From: Glebionis coronaria
Lineage: Eukaryota; Streptophyta; Magnoliopsida; Asterales; Asteraceae
Direction: 5' to 3'
NCBI GenBank assembly: GCA_025667525.1
Contig: JANFOE010000190.1
Span: forward strand, 2,172,501 to 2,236,500
DNA length: 64,000 nucleotides
A model generated the notes under the pieces. It was not told the origin of the DNA, ran no database searches, and saw nothing but the letters and a program-made list of their open reading frames with translations. Position numbers and translations under genes: made by a program. Position 1 is the stretch's first letter. Each line of letters begins with the position of its first letter. This document shows, piece by piece, positions 11,073-23,324 of this stretch.

Positions 11073-12694
11073 CTAGGGATACTCCAAATCCACAAGCATA
11101 AATACACTAGCACCAGATTCCAATTCCAATTCATGTACAGCACAACCCGCATACAACTTCCACCTTTTAATCACCCAGTAAGGCCGTTCCTTCCACACAC
11201 CAGCACTAAGAGAATCAGGGGGACAATCCAACATGATCTTAAAATCACCCCAAAGGACCAACCCTGGCCAATTAGGAATATCACTCGGGGACTTTGGAAT
11301 AACAACATCAACCAATCCATATAACACCATAAGATCCTGACGATCCACACAAGATAAGATATCATTCAAACTAGAGAAGTATTTATGGTGGCTATCATTG
11401 GTCTGGACCATATGAGTAAAAGTTCCAGCACGAATGGGAGATGGTTGAACCTCCCAATGCACAATCCTTCCACGACCAAGGGGTAAGTCACCATCGCTAT
11501 CAGAAGCGGTATCGATTAAGTGAGCAGGATCCCTCTTCTCAAATGGAACTGTCTTACCACGGCGAGCCTGCTTCTTTCGAATAAACCGGCGAGGGGTGGG
11601 GACAGCAGTAGAGGGTTCCTCCTTGACCTTGATAGTAGTGGCAGCAGCAGTAGAAAGATGATCATCAACATTCATAGGTTCAGTAGTGGCTTCAGCTGCA
11701 ATATGTGTAGGGAGTGGTTCAGAAACCGATGGAGGTGTAGGATCAACAACAGGTGTGGTAGCAACATTAGGTGTGGTGTTAGCATCATTAGGAGAAGGGG
11801 TAGGATTAACCTTTGAAGAAGAAGTATAGGGAACAGCGGTAGTAGCTTCACCAGTAGTTGGGACACAATAAGTAACTTCTTTGGGAAGACCGGAGGATGA
11901 AGGTTGGGCAGCTCTAGGATTGGGACATGGAGCAACATGAGAAGGGGGTGATATACAACAGTTGCAGGCCTGGGCACTTCCCCATGATTCAGCTGGACCA
12001 TCTTGTTCTACAAGGTTTTAAGCTCATCATCAAACAATGTCTTAACCTTCTTCATTGTCCAGCCATGAGTAAAGAAGGCTCCAGTCTGATTCTTCACATA
12101 TTGGTGCATAATCCTCTTCTATTCAGCATAAGAGAAAGGCCTTTTGCGGCGATTTTGGCGAAGTTGAGCAGCAAGATCCTCCCGTTTCCTTTGCATCAGA
12201 TACATGGCCCTATGAACACAATTCCCCTGGTTCACATCCGCACCCAATACATCGGTAAACTGAGAGTAGTCAGAGGTGAGGATGGTAATCACATTCATCT
12301 AATCCGCATTGTCCCAAAACATGGCATTGTATCTGATCTACTCACGGCATTGTTGCTGTAAAGCTTCATCCTCAGCCGCAGCCGTTGTGGCAGCCGCAAC
12401 ATCTTGGTCCAGCTCCTCTTGAAGTTTCTGAGCAGCCTCCTCTCCTAGTATCTCTTCTTCTATCTGTCGACGAATTCTCTTTCTAGGAGGAGAGGGTGTA
12501 TCAGTCATAGGAGCTTTACCCTTTGGGTCATGAGAGGGACCAGGAGTGGGGGATGAAGGACCAGCAGTATCATTCCTTGGCATAGGGCTAACAGCAGTAG
12601 GTAGATTGTTTGAAGGACTAGGAGGATGAAATTGAGTATATTGAAGTTCGTTTTCTCTCGATTCTTGACAAATTGAAAGTCCTAAAAATCTCAA
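11073..12694 (-). pseudogene. Broken retroelement third-ORF-like protein (C-terminal part)
   Basis: Three minus-strand segments in different frames form one decayed protein. 12338-12694 is Pro/Ser-rich, followed by a basic and then Glu/Ala-rich helical stretch (KRIRRQIEEEILGEEAAQKL). About 12020-12338 contains a Lys/Arg-rich segment and a YVKNQ..A.FTHGWTMKKVK-type segment interrupted by a stop. 11073-11675 has a globular C-terminus with SLNDILSCVDRQDLMVLYGL and, further on, LWGDFKIMLD and W.LY..CAVHELELESG boxes. From family knowledge, this combination of boxes occurs in extra ORFs of plant Ty1/copia-related elements, which I remember best from Asteraceae annotations; its biochemical role is not established. 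The frame ends at a stop at 11073-11075, where the family normally continues a little further. The N-terminal half is missing because an Athila-like LTR begins near 12695. It could be a low-level captured gene instead; the retroelement reading is favoured by the PPT and LTR downstream. Confidence 0.5.
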
Positions 12695-15600
12695 GTCTTT
12701 GAATGTTCTTGGTTAATAAGGTATTTGGATATTCTATGTCTATTTCAACCAACACGTAAAAAAGGTGAAAAATATTAAGCTACGTATCCGTAAAACACTT
12801 TGCAATTACCAATTATTATTCACAAAAGTCCAAGATGTAAATGCATGAAAATAAAGTGCTTGAAATGTAAACTAATTAAAAGTACAAGGGCTGGAATGAA
12901 AATTTCATAAAGTAAAAGGACCAAAAATGTAAAATATCAACAAACTTGTAACAACTTTTAACAAACTAAACAAACTTCCTAACTGATTTTGACAAAAATT
13001 GAAAGTTAAGGGGTTGTAAACTAGCAAACCCTGATTACTTGCAAGTTTAGCTACAAATGATAACTGAAACAAACAATGAGGACCAAAGAGTAATTAATAT
13101 GGAAAACTTAACAAATCAGGCACAACTGAATGAATAAGCTCGTTAGAGCTTAATAATAAACCAAATAAGCTCTAACTTGTTTTAAAATGCCCAAAATCCA
13201 ATTTTAGCTAGACATGTGTAAGGAATCTGCTTAAAAACTATTCAAACTCAAGTTAGATTATTCAAATAAGCCAAGAATAAGCAAACTAGCAAACCAGACA
13301 TCCAAAATCTGATTTTAAAGCTCAATCTTATTAAACAACTCAATAGTAGTATGGAATGTCTATCCAATCTGAAAATGATTCACTGAATAAGCTGGAATTT
13401 GAATATAAGCTGAAAAGTGCTTATTTGACTAACGTTGATCAAAAATCTCAAAAAGCTGAAAAGTTCAGAATTCACTCAAGACATGTTTTAGATAAGATTT
13501 GTGAAAGAAAATTGATACATTTGTGAAGTAGAATTGGAGATTCAAGAAAGCAGTCAAGCTTTCATTACAGAAACTTGAGTTTGGTCTGAGGCTTATTAAA
13601 AAGCTTATTTCTTGCTGAAAACTGAGAACTGTATAATTTCCTCTTACAATCTAAAACTTTGGATGTTAAACTACAAATGAGAATTGGTTTCAAGCAAAAT
13701 GGTTAAGAAATGAGTAAATGGCAATGAATTGAAATAGGCAAGTTCCCTGAATAACTAGTAATCAGATTTTGACCCAAACCTTTTTGAGACCATTTGCCTT
13801 TTTGACCAATGTTTTGACCACAAAACTAAACAAATTAGTTATCACTATGTTACCAAATGTAAACAAGCAAATCTGAACTAGATTAACAAACTTGAAACAC
13901 AAGAACTAGACAAATCCAAACACCATTTTATCAGACTGTTAAGAACTTTTTCAAAGGAATTTTGAGCAAAAGAGTAAATCAAACTATGACTGATATCAAA
14001 ACTTGTTTAATGAGTGAAATGAAGAGTAATTGAACCTAATTTAGAACTGCTCACAAGCTAAACCACAAAATGCACTCAAAAACTTTTAACTGATGAATAA
14101 CAAAGCTGAAATCAAGCAAACTCAAATCTGAACTACAAAAGTACTCAAATGCTATCAAACTAACTTAATTACACTAAAATCAAACTATCCACATGATCAT
14201 AGCAGCAGGTAATGATTACTCTAGGAATTAAGCATGCAAAATTCATTTTAGAGGAAATCAAACAAGAAAAGGTGCCTTTTAGTTGTGAAGCCTCCATTGA
14301 TAGAGTAGTATGGCGTTGAGCCAACTAAGATCTGCAAGAACACCACTCATACACTACCATTAACCCAATTAATAACCTCCATTAGCTTTATCTGAACAAA
14401 TCAAACCAAATAGCTACAAACTGCTACAACAAGAACTGGATTGACTGATCTTTCTTAGAAAAACTTGATGTAACTTCCAAAACGACTCAAAAACTCTTCA
14501 TTGATCAATGATGATCAATGACACCACAATATCCTAATAGTATGTAGGATTGAGAAAAGTAAATGAAGATGAGAATAGGAAATGGATATTTTGTGTTTTT
14601 ATTGATTTAGGAGGGAAAAGTAGCTACAACTGCTCAACTAACTATCTAACAAGCTCTTAAGTGTGTGTCAAACACATAAGATTTGTTAACTAACTAAATG
14701 AAGGAACATATTTGAGAGAGGAAAACTAAAGTGTGTGTTTTTGCACACTTAACTACACAATGAAAAATAAAGGTACAAGCTGCTATTTATAGAAGTTGAT
14801 GATAAGTTGTTAGGGAGGCATGACATGTCTCAACCAATAAGGAGGTGCCAGGTATCAAGGATGAGTGAATTGAAGATTCTACTCTAAGAACACAAAAGGG
14901 GTTTCTTTATCCTTCCAATTTTAGTTTAATTAACTTATGCAGTTGGATTCGTCTCTTCATTTTGAGTAAGTTTCATGTAGAAAGTTCTTTCTGAAATGCA
15001 TTGTAGCTCCACTTTGATTCTGGGTTCGTTGATGAAGAAAGATGACACGTGTCATATTTTCATTGGATACTGGCTAGGCACACGGATCATTATATTAATA
15101 TGGATAAAAGGATTATTACATGTAAGCTTGTGATTGGCTGGTAAGATGATAGTGCGTTGCATTGTTGAAGGTTTATTCATTTAATGAAAGAGCGAGTTGG
15201 TGTTGGATGTGGCAATCCGTACTCCTCATTTCTTGAATTCCTATTGGTAGAAGTGATGTTCACTCGGATCAAGCACAAGTTTGATATAACTTTGTCACTT
15301 TTACCCCTTGAACTATGGCAGATTATACAATTGAACTCCTTTCTTCATTTCAATGGCAATTTCAGCCCTTTGACTTGCATTCTTGCTTATTTGACTCCCT
15401 TGATTTGTTTGACTTGAAGTTTGACCAAGTTTGACTTTAATCTTTACTTTTTCCAAACTTTGCATTTAAGTCCCTCAACTTTTGAATATTGTCAAGATAG
15501 GTCCTTCATCTTTAAATGGCTTGTCATCTTTGATCCTTCTCTTGTCTTTTCATCATAAATGAGCTTGATTTCCTCTTGTTTGCTTGAAATTGTATCCTTG

Positions 15601-15725
15601 TTACCTATTTAAGCACAAACTCAAAACATACCACATAATACTGATTTATAGCACAAAAGTTAGGTATTTTCTATGTGTTTTAAGGTGATTTGTTGATTAA
15701 TTGATATGAGATTTTACTCATATCA
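12695..15725 (-). repeat. Athila-like 3' LTR (minus orientation), left boundary uncertain
   Basis: About 3 kb of AT-rich non-coding sequence. Its right end, ...ATATCA at 15725, is followed by AATCCCCTACACTTG, whose minus-strand reading CAAGTGTAGGGGATT is a PPT abutting a TG start. The layout matches the better-preserved Athila LTR at 23325-27110. A minus-strand TATA-like box CTATAAATAG lies near 14784-14793, and both LTRs carry degenerate 'accaaaa/aaacttg' spaced phrases. I could not fix the left edge: it lies somewhere in 12640-12780, where the preceding protein remnant ends. The 77-codon plus frame at 15184-15417 is treated as chance. Confidence 0.5.
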
Positions 15726-17734
15726 AATCCCCTACACTTGAACATTGCCATGACCTCATGCAATGCTATATTTTAAAGCACAATTTTACATTTTCCTCAT
15801 AATTAATCCACCTTGGCCAATATGGAATGCTTTTACACTACTCAACTCTATATGATGCATGATTTTGATTTTGTACAATGCAATGCACAGAAAACAATTC
15901 TATCTATATATTTTTGAATTTTCATAAATGGTTTTGATGGAAAAACTCATAAAGAAATCAATGACTTAAATTATGGCTTTGGTACCATGGACACTTATCA
16001 CCCTCAAGTTTCACTTTCCCCATACCAAGCTTAAAAATAGGATCATTGCATTCACAAGTAAAAAGTGCATCAACTTATTCATAACAATTAAATGTGGAAC
16101 CGGTTATTATTTGAGCAAATTGCTTGAAGGCAAATTTGTCATTATTTTAAGCGTGAAGTATAAGAAATGTACAATCCAAAAATAAGGAAGCACGGTTTGA
16201 ATCCTAAGTAGTCCTCTCATCCATTACTTGAAAAACCGATCACAATTAATATAAGTCCGTTTCAAGAGTAATAGGTCATTGGCTTTATGTGTAAAATCCT
16301 CATGTCATGCATTAATAAGTAGCTACACACTCGCTAAGGAAAGAAAAATAAAACTCACGCAATAATTTACATTCGCCATCTTTTTGAGACTTTGGATCTT
16401 CAATCCCACAAACCGTCAAGGTAATATTAGATTGGAGCAACTATTAAATCCTCGCAACCCGTCAAGGTAATATTGGAATCTAATAGTTACTATAATTAAC
16501 ACTTCATTGCCCCTCTTGGGAGTCTTGTATAATTATTATTTTTTTCATTTTTTTCTCTTTTTTTTCTAACCACTCATTTTTTTCATAAGCCGCTCTTATT
16601 TTTCTTTTTTCCTTACAAATAAAATTGAAAATAATAAAAGGAAAAACACCCGCTAAGTATTAAGCATAACATAAGTCTAGTACACATAAAACGTTCTAAC
16701 TTAGAATCTTAATACGTACTTATACCAACCATGAATGATTCGACAAAAATGCATAAGAGACTACAAACCAATTAAAACCGTTCTTGATTATTTATTAACA
16801 TATATACATGCGAAGAAAATATAGGAAAAGAAGAAGAAGGGTTTAGCCACAAGTAATCGTCATGAAGTTTATCTAGACCTTTTATACTTCCTTCAACTCT
16901 ATCATTTCCCATTCTCCACAAATTTAAAGTCTCAAATAATGAGAGTGGTGGATGCTTAGCCTAATAGACCAATGAAGGACTACATGATTAAGGATACTAG
17001 CTAGAGAATGCTTGGATAAGCAAACTCGGGTTGAGTCAAAATATCCATGGCGGGCCTAATATGTCAAAGAAGTCTAAATTTGTTAAACCATGTTATTATT
17101 ATATTTTTTTCCTTTTTCAACTTTTCATAAAGAACAAAAGAAGAAATATATACAATGCAAATATGTTATACAAATGAAAAAAATGATTAATGCAAAAATA
17201 TGACTGCATATTTTTGTGGCCAAAGTAGATCAAAAATTTGAAAAATATTTGAAAAATTAATTTTCCATGTTATCATCAAGGTCAAAGACAAAGTCTAGGT
17301 ATGGTCACTTCGATAGAAGACCCCCTACACTTAAGCTAAACATTGTCCTCAATGTTTAAGAGCATGAAAGTATAAACTTCCCCTACACTTGTGACAATGA
17401 ATAGACTTTGCTTGACCCAAGCTAAGGAAAGATCAACTATAGTGAATTCATTTTTTAAGCATAATGTGTCTATGAAAAATCAGAATAGTAACAAAGTGAA
17501 CCGGATACAAGGGCCTCCTCCATAAGCTCCAAAGCACGTGATGAGTGAGCAACCCTACAAACAACATGAAGACAAAAGGAAGGTCTCCCCTACACTTCTC
17601 ATCAACTCTCCATCCTTATTTCTAACCTACAAGACTCTAACTCTAAACCTCTAAACCTAGTTATTCAAGCTTGATTTAAGGAGTCTCTAGCTCAAGTCTT
17701 CCCACATTTAATAAATTCAAGGGGAAAATGGGGA
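15726..17734 (-). other. PPT and 3' untranslated region of the truncated Athila-like element
   Basis: Lies between integrase and LTR on the minus strand. It opens with the PPT at 15726-15740. Two phrases, one near 15737-15775 (CCTACACTTGAACATTGCC..) and one near 17322-17360 (CTTAAGCTAAACATTGTCC..), have close counterparts at 27113-27150 and 28503-28530 in the other Athila copy, so the two 3' regions are homologous. No env-like reading frame is visible. The 16540-16620 part is T-rich. Confidence 0.5.
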
Positions 17735-18402
17735 TTTCTTGGACCATTTCCACGGAAATGTCCTCCCCAAAATTGTGCTTAACACGGTGACCATTCACTT
17801 TGAAATTTGGACAATCGGGTTGTGACAACTCAATAGTTCCATATGGAAATACTTGAGCAATAGTGAATGGACCGGACTATCTCGACTTAATCTTGCCCGC
17901 AAAGAGTTTCAACCTTGAGTTAAAGAGGAGAACCGACTCTCTAACTTTGAACTCACGGTTCTTGATCTTAGCATCATGCAATTGCTTAGTCTTATCCTTA
18001 TAAAGCAATGAGTTCTCATAAGCATTGGCTCTCAATTCATCCATTTCATTGAGTTGGTCCTTTCTATGTGAACCGGCTTGGTTTAAATCAAAGTTACCCT
18101 ACTTGAGAGCCCAAGAAGCCTTATGCTCTAATTCGAATGGGAGGTGGCATGCTTTTCCATAGACAAGACTATATGGAGTACAACCAATTGGTGTCTTAAA
18201 AGCCGTCCTAAAAGCCCACAAAGCATCATCAAGTTTATCCGGCCAAGAAGCTCGATGCTCTCCCACCGTTCTTTCCAAAATTCTCTTTAAACCATGATTT
18301 ATGACCTCGGTTTGACCATTAGTTTGAGGGTGATACGTGGTAGAAAGTCTATGGTTAACACCATACTTCTTCATAACTCTTGTGTTAGTGCAAACATTAC
18401 GA
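17735..18402 (-). pseudogene. Athila-like integrase, C-terminal fragment
   Basis: The minus strand encodes the second half of a gypsy integrase core and its C-terminal region. From 18376 downwards it reads KKYGVNHRLSTTYHPQTNG, then a Q.EV segment that holds the catalytic Glu of the DDE triad, then a [16 protein letters not shown] box. After a stop at about 18099-18101 (TAG where the sister copy has a different residue) it continues through [10 protein letters not shown] and a SGPFTI..VFPYGTIEL segment to about 17740, with a second TAG where the family has Trp. The zinc-binding and first two catalytic Asp regions are absent: the gene is cut at 18402 by the outer LTR. The upstream half should lie beyond the right end of the window. 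It is about 60% identical by eye to 28933-30483. Confidence 0.8.
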
Positions 18403-18868
18403 TGTTTAATCAAGATGATCCCTTTATGTTTTGGTGATGACAAACGTATAACTCGCAATACATAATGTAAAATGTGTAAGGTACTCGTAATCACTCAAGC
18501 ATACTTATGTATACTTCTCTCGACACCTTGAAGATTACATTCGTCATGAAAGACAAGAAGGACGCGCCGTTCTCTTATAGAACACGCGGTTCCTTAGTGA
18601 TATCGAACCGCGAGAAGATATTGAACCGCCGGAAGTCAAGCCGGTTTAGGCTTACTCAAGATTTTTGGAAGCTTCAAGAAGATGGAGGGAAACTAATAAA
18701 TTCAAATTCAAATTTTGAGTTTACTGCTAGAAGATGGAGGGAAGAAAATAAATTCAAATTTCATATTTTGAATTTTGGCTCCAAGAATATAAGGTGCATC
18801 CTTTTATCCAATGGGTAGTCCACTCTTTTATCCATTGGGTAAAAAGGTGCTCTCCATGGCAAGATTGG

Positions 18869-18878
18869 CTATAAATAG
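18869..18878 (+). promoter_or_regulatory. TATA-like box of outer LTR
   Basis: CTATAAATAG in the plus orientation of the LTR, the sort of position that gives an RNA start about 30 bp downstream. Prediction only. Confidence 0.4.
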
Positions 18879-19022
18879 AAGACTATTCTCTTCCATTTGA
18901 CTTGAGGAAAAACACACAAAAACCTTCCAACATCCCATTCCTCATTTGCCTCATCCTCCTCAAGAGCAATGAGAAGAACACTTTCACCCTTGTGAAGTGT
19001 TAGTGTCTAGAGTCATAACATG

Positions 19023-19027
19023 ATGAA
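19023..19027. repeat. Target-site duplication, left copy (atgaa)
   Basis: Five bases directly before the first LTR, identical to 46916-46920 directly after the third LTR. The usual length of an integrase-made duplication is five. Confidence 0.75.
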
Positions 19028-21630
19028 TGTGACAACCGTGGTTTTGGGTTAGTCACTTGGTCTTACTTTTAGGTTATTTTATGTGTGCTTACTGGAATTG
19101 TGTGTTTACGTGTTTATTTTGTGTGAACGAGGTTGGTGTGGTTATCGTTTACGAGTATAGAGTACTCATAAGTAAATCGAGGAACGGTTATTTCATGTTC
19201 ATGAGCTCACAAGTGGTGACTATGAAATGAAAATGGTGATATTGTGGTGTTTACGTATACGTATAAGTATTATAGTAATAGTATTTTTTAGGATTTACGG
19301 TTTAGCATTTAGAGGTCTCGGGTGAGGTAATTATCCATATGAATATTTTTTGGGATGGTTTTAAGTCATTTAGGACTTAGTTATAAAGTTTATATAAAAA
19401 TTTGAGATTTTTTTTAAAAGTGTATATTTTACGTCTTTTACGGTAAACCGCGTAAAAACTGACTAGTTTTACGGTTTTGAGGTTTTGGAAGCTTTAGGAG
19501 CTGAAATAAATTAAGGAAAATTAAGGTAATATTATTAAAATAATATTAAATAATAAAAAAAAACGAATTTATTGGGTGTTTGGGTCGGTTTAGACACACC
19601 AAAGAAAGAGAAAAAGGGAAAAAGGGAAAAAAAGGAAAGTTGGGTGTTATACTTGGACTAGGATTTTATGTACACACTATATAAGGTTATCTAATAAATA
19701 AAATAAAACATAAATCCCTGGAGACAAAGAAAAATTGGTGGGTTTCATAGAGGAGAATTAGGGTTCTTCAAAAAATTAGGTTTTCTTCATCTACCATTGA
19801 TTTAAGGTAAAAACCTTCATTAACCTTTTTAATTAAATTGTTTTTATGTTTAATTAATCATTCTTATGATGGATTTAGGTTAGGTTTAATTTTAAAAACA
19901 GTGAATTAATGTTATAATAATGAGTTCATAATGATTACATAAATTAGGGCTTGTAATTAGAGGGATTAGGGTTAATTAATGTGGTTGATTTTGTTAAACC
20001 CGTTTTTAAAAAAACTGGGCAGAATTTTGAGTCTATTGTTTTGATCATATCTCGAGTTCTAGGAACATTCAAGATGCGATCAAACAAGCCCAGGATAGGT
20101 AATTGAGTTGGCTTTCTAAATCAAGAAACGAAAACTTAATTGGAGGTCGGGAAGTGGGTCAAAAACAGGTTACAACAGTCGGAGGTCAAAACAGTTTTGA
20201 ATTCAGCCTGTTTTCTTTTTAAGTTTTGGGTTGTTTGGGGTACTTAGGGTTGCATTGGAATCTTCTCACGAACATGAGAGATGGTTTATATATTGTATTA
20301 AGGATCTGCACTTGGGCTAACATTATGGTTTAGGGTAAGACCCTCTAATGGTAATGAACTTTTCATACGTTTAAAATCAGTGAATTCTGGATAGGTAGCA
20401 ATATATACACATATATCTGGGCCTTAACAGTAGCTTTAAGGTTAGAGAAAGTGGGAGGTTTTAGCTAACATGTATAAAAGTGTGAATATTCCTTTTACAG
20501 AAACCATGGGTATGTTTAAGTGGACGTTTGACTTAAAGTTTTGAGACCTAAAACTGGGACTGTTTTGTGTAAAATTATGAACGGGATAGCTATTAAACTT
20601 AACCAAGTTAGGGACTTGTTAAGGAAGGTTAATGGGGTTATTAGAGCTTAACAATGAGGTAATTATACGGGAATAGACTAGATGTCCATCATAGGTTGAT
20701 GAGCCATCTTAGTGATTGGTTCGTGTATTGATTTCGTGTTTTTGGTTTGTTAGCTTATTGCTAGTGCGAGGACTTGTGAAGAAGCTATCAGGTGAGTTTC
20801 ATAGTCCCATGTTTAATATTGATTTTGACTTCCAGATGGGATGGAAGAGACACTATGTTGAGTTATTTGTAAATAATGCTGTGAATGTTTTTATGGGTTG
20901 TGATGGACTTGTGTGTACACTTTTGTGATTAACTGCTATGTGATTCTTGATTGTGTATGATTTAGATCGGGGGACACGTGCCGTCTCAGTTATTGTGGTT
21001 TGACAAGGTAGTGGCCTTGTGGTTTGACAAGGTAGTGGCCTTGGAATAGGTACATAGTGTGATCATCTATGGTACCATGATGTTGTTTGGCAAGGTAGGA
21101 GCCTTGGATTTTGGTTTGGAATGATTGATCTTGAATGCTAGTTGTTAATACATAATTGTAGCACATTGTCCATATGTTATTGTGTTGATGGTTGTTAATC
21201 ACAGCTTGTAATTGATTTAGCGTTGGAGTCTAAACCTATGACTCTCACCAACTTTATGTTGACGTGTTGTAGTGTCTCTTTCAGGTGATACTATGGTTAA
21301 GCATGAGAACATAAGTGGCTAGGATTGGAGAAGCTTAGGAATGCATATAGAAGGAGAATCCCCGTTCCTTCTTAGTTTCTTTTGTTTGTTTAATAAGTGA
21401 TATTGTTGGCACCTATATGTTTGTTTTGTTTGTGATATTTGATTGTCTTGGGTAAGAGGTAGGACTGTTACCTACTTACCTAGACTCCTGCATTGTTGAG
21501 ATATTGTCATGACATTTGTGTCACCATTTTATGACATTTCTTATATCATTTAGTTATCTCTATAGACACGCTATTGTTGTGATGATATCCATACGTCGCG
21601 CCCTATATTCCGCCATGGTGGGGTGTGACA
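19028..21630 (+). repeat. LTR A of the tandem array
   Basis: 2603 bp, TGTGACAACC...GGGTGTGACA. It holds a TATA box at 19678-19687 (CTATATAAGG). At 20990-21045 two near-perfect copies of a 26 bp unit containing GACAAGGTAGTGGCCTTG lie side by side, with a degenerate third near 21085. A PBS follows at 21634. Short plus and minus frames in it recur in LTRs B and C and have no recognisable product. The plus frame at 20716-20928 is conserved between A and C only because the whole LTR is. Confidence 0.85.
19678..19687 (+). promoter_or_regulatory. TATA box in LTR A (also in LTRs B and C)
   Basis: CTATATAAGG, repeated at about 40473-40482 and 44963-44972. It probably marks the U3/R boundary about 30 bp downstream. 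Confidence 0.55.
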
Positions 21631-23324
21631 GAATGGTATCAGAGACAATGGTTATAGAGAATTCGGTTGCCTAGTCGTGTAGCCTAGTCTATAGCTTAAG
21701 GGTCCCTGCATATAGGCGTCATAGGAGTATGTGTGCATTTTATAGTAATTGATGTGTTTGAATATTATTTTCGTAGTATTTGTTAGGTTATGAACTACCA
21801 TGGTTCATACTTAACTACATGTTATTTTCTTTACGAGTTTTGATTAGTGCGGGTGGAACCATGGTCGTATACGCTAGTCATTGTTGGATTTCGCTTAATT
21901 ATGTTTTCATGTTCTTTATACATTTTGAATTTTGTCTACGCTGGTTCAGCTGGACTACAAGTTTATGTGTTTCGTGCATTGGCTATGTTATTTTAATACA
22001 TGGGGTTTTGGATCTTATCTTGTGTGGTTATGTGCTTGTGAGTTGTTGGATTATGTGTTATGTGTAATATTAATTTCTTATAAGTGTCATCATAGGAGGG
22101 AGTACATTGGTGAAAGGGAACATGTATAATTATGGAGGCCTACATAATTATATATGTGCCACAACACCACTGGACTTTCAAGTATGATTGCATGAAAGAG
22201 AGTTAATACATGTTTGTATAGTATATGTTGGATGGATTTGAGTGTATGTACGCTTATGCCTATGTATGTAAAATTATTTTCTACTTACCGGTTGTATTCT
22301 TAGGATAGTTGCTAGCTCGTTTCTCTTTGAGATGTTCAACTTCTGTAGTAGCGCATTTCTCGGATCCTCATTTCACGTGTTTGTTTGTACGGTACTTTTG
22401 GCGTGAAGGATTTTAAGATGGTGGAGATTTCTTTTTGGGGTAACGATGTCTTTTGTTTCGAGTTATACATGGTAAAAAAAATAGAACTTGCAAATTGAAA
22501 AAAAAAATAGTTGTTGGTAGTCGATGAAATAAGGAAGTGTCGGGATCATGTTTCAAATAAGGTGGAATATAAATTCTTTAACCTATAAGCATGACACGGT
22601 TATTTTAAAATACTTTGGTTTTGATCACCTAATGTTATTGTTCTTAAGTTAAAAATTTTGTTCTTATTTAGTGAAATATGTTAAAATCATGTAATTAATA
22701 GAGTTTTAATTTTCTGGGATTAAAATAAATTAGGTTCTAGTTTTGGTAGTTAATGGGGGGTTTTAGGGTTTAAAACTCGTTTTTTTTTTGGTATAAATCG
22801 GAGTAGGCGGAAACTGTCGCTAATCTGTCAAAATATGTCGCTAACTGTCAGAAACTGTCGCTAATGCCTATGCAGATTTTGAGGAAAATCGTTTTGGTCA
22901 TAACTTATTCGTTTTTAAAGGTTTTTGGGTGATTCAAAAGCCTAAAATTATGTACTCGGAACATACTTTTCAAATATTCAGAAAGTTTCGTAATTGGAAG
23001 TCAGTAGCTTGGTCGAATTAATTGTACAAGTGTTGAGTTCAAGGTTAATTTTCGGACAACGTGGTTTAAACTCGTGTTTTCGGTAATTTTTGGTAATGAA
23101 CACTTGGAGGGTTAACATAGAGATGAGTTGGGAAGGAATTTGAGAGTTCTTTAGACCTTATTATACGTGGTTATATTTTAATGAGTTTTGATTTATGGTA
23201 TTTATGAGTAAGACTGAAATCGGGGTGACAGTTTTAAACCCGTTGAGTTATGTGACGGCTCCTAACTTGGTTTCAAGACAGTTCTTGTTTGATGAGTTGC
23301 GAGATTTAGTTAGGTTGGTTACAT
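21631..23324 (+). mobile_element. Internal region 1 of the array, proximal part (non-coding)
   Basis: Begins with the PBS and has no gag-pol. Open frames of up to 95 codons near 21780-22129 are conserved in internal region 2, but their translation is Cys/Trp/Tyr-rich and unlike any retroelement protein. At 22808-22870 three spaced copies of an ACTGTCGCTAA word occur. The region stops at ...GTTACATAAC, where the Athila insertion begins; the intact counterpart at 44101-44140 shows what followed. Confidence 0.75.
21634..21645 (+). promoter_or_regulatory. Primer-binding site, tRNA-iMet type
   Basis: TGGTATCAGAGA lies three bases after the LTR end, one base different from the canonical TGGTATCAGAGC. 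The same site follows LTR B at 42425-42436. Confidence 0.75.

Larger units (their letters stand above)
18403..19027 (+). repeat. Outer LTR element, LTR left part (split by nested insertion)
   Basis: Starts TGTTTAATCAAG inside the Athila integrase remnant and runs to the atgaa duplication at 19023-19027, where a nested array begins. It resumes at 46921. A plausible TATA box CTATAAATAG lies at 18869-18878. It contains a GC-rich motif with GCGGTTCC and GGAACCG-type words at about 18587-18640 that recurs elsewhere in this element. The start was chosen because integrase similarity ends there and TG is present; the 5 bp in front are tacga. The plus-strand frame at 18507-18818 has no recognisable product. 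Confidence 0.55.

Noticed and set aside
15184..15417. A 77-codon plus-strand frame with leucine-rich sequence
   Set aside because: It sits in an Athila-like LTR opposite to element orientation, with no homologous frame in the better-preserved LTRs.
21780..22129. Possible membrane protein of 95 codons (also 42571-42920)
   Set aside because: Conserved only because the whole repeat is duplicated. No retroelement or host family resemblance, and overlapping frames of similar length exist.
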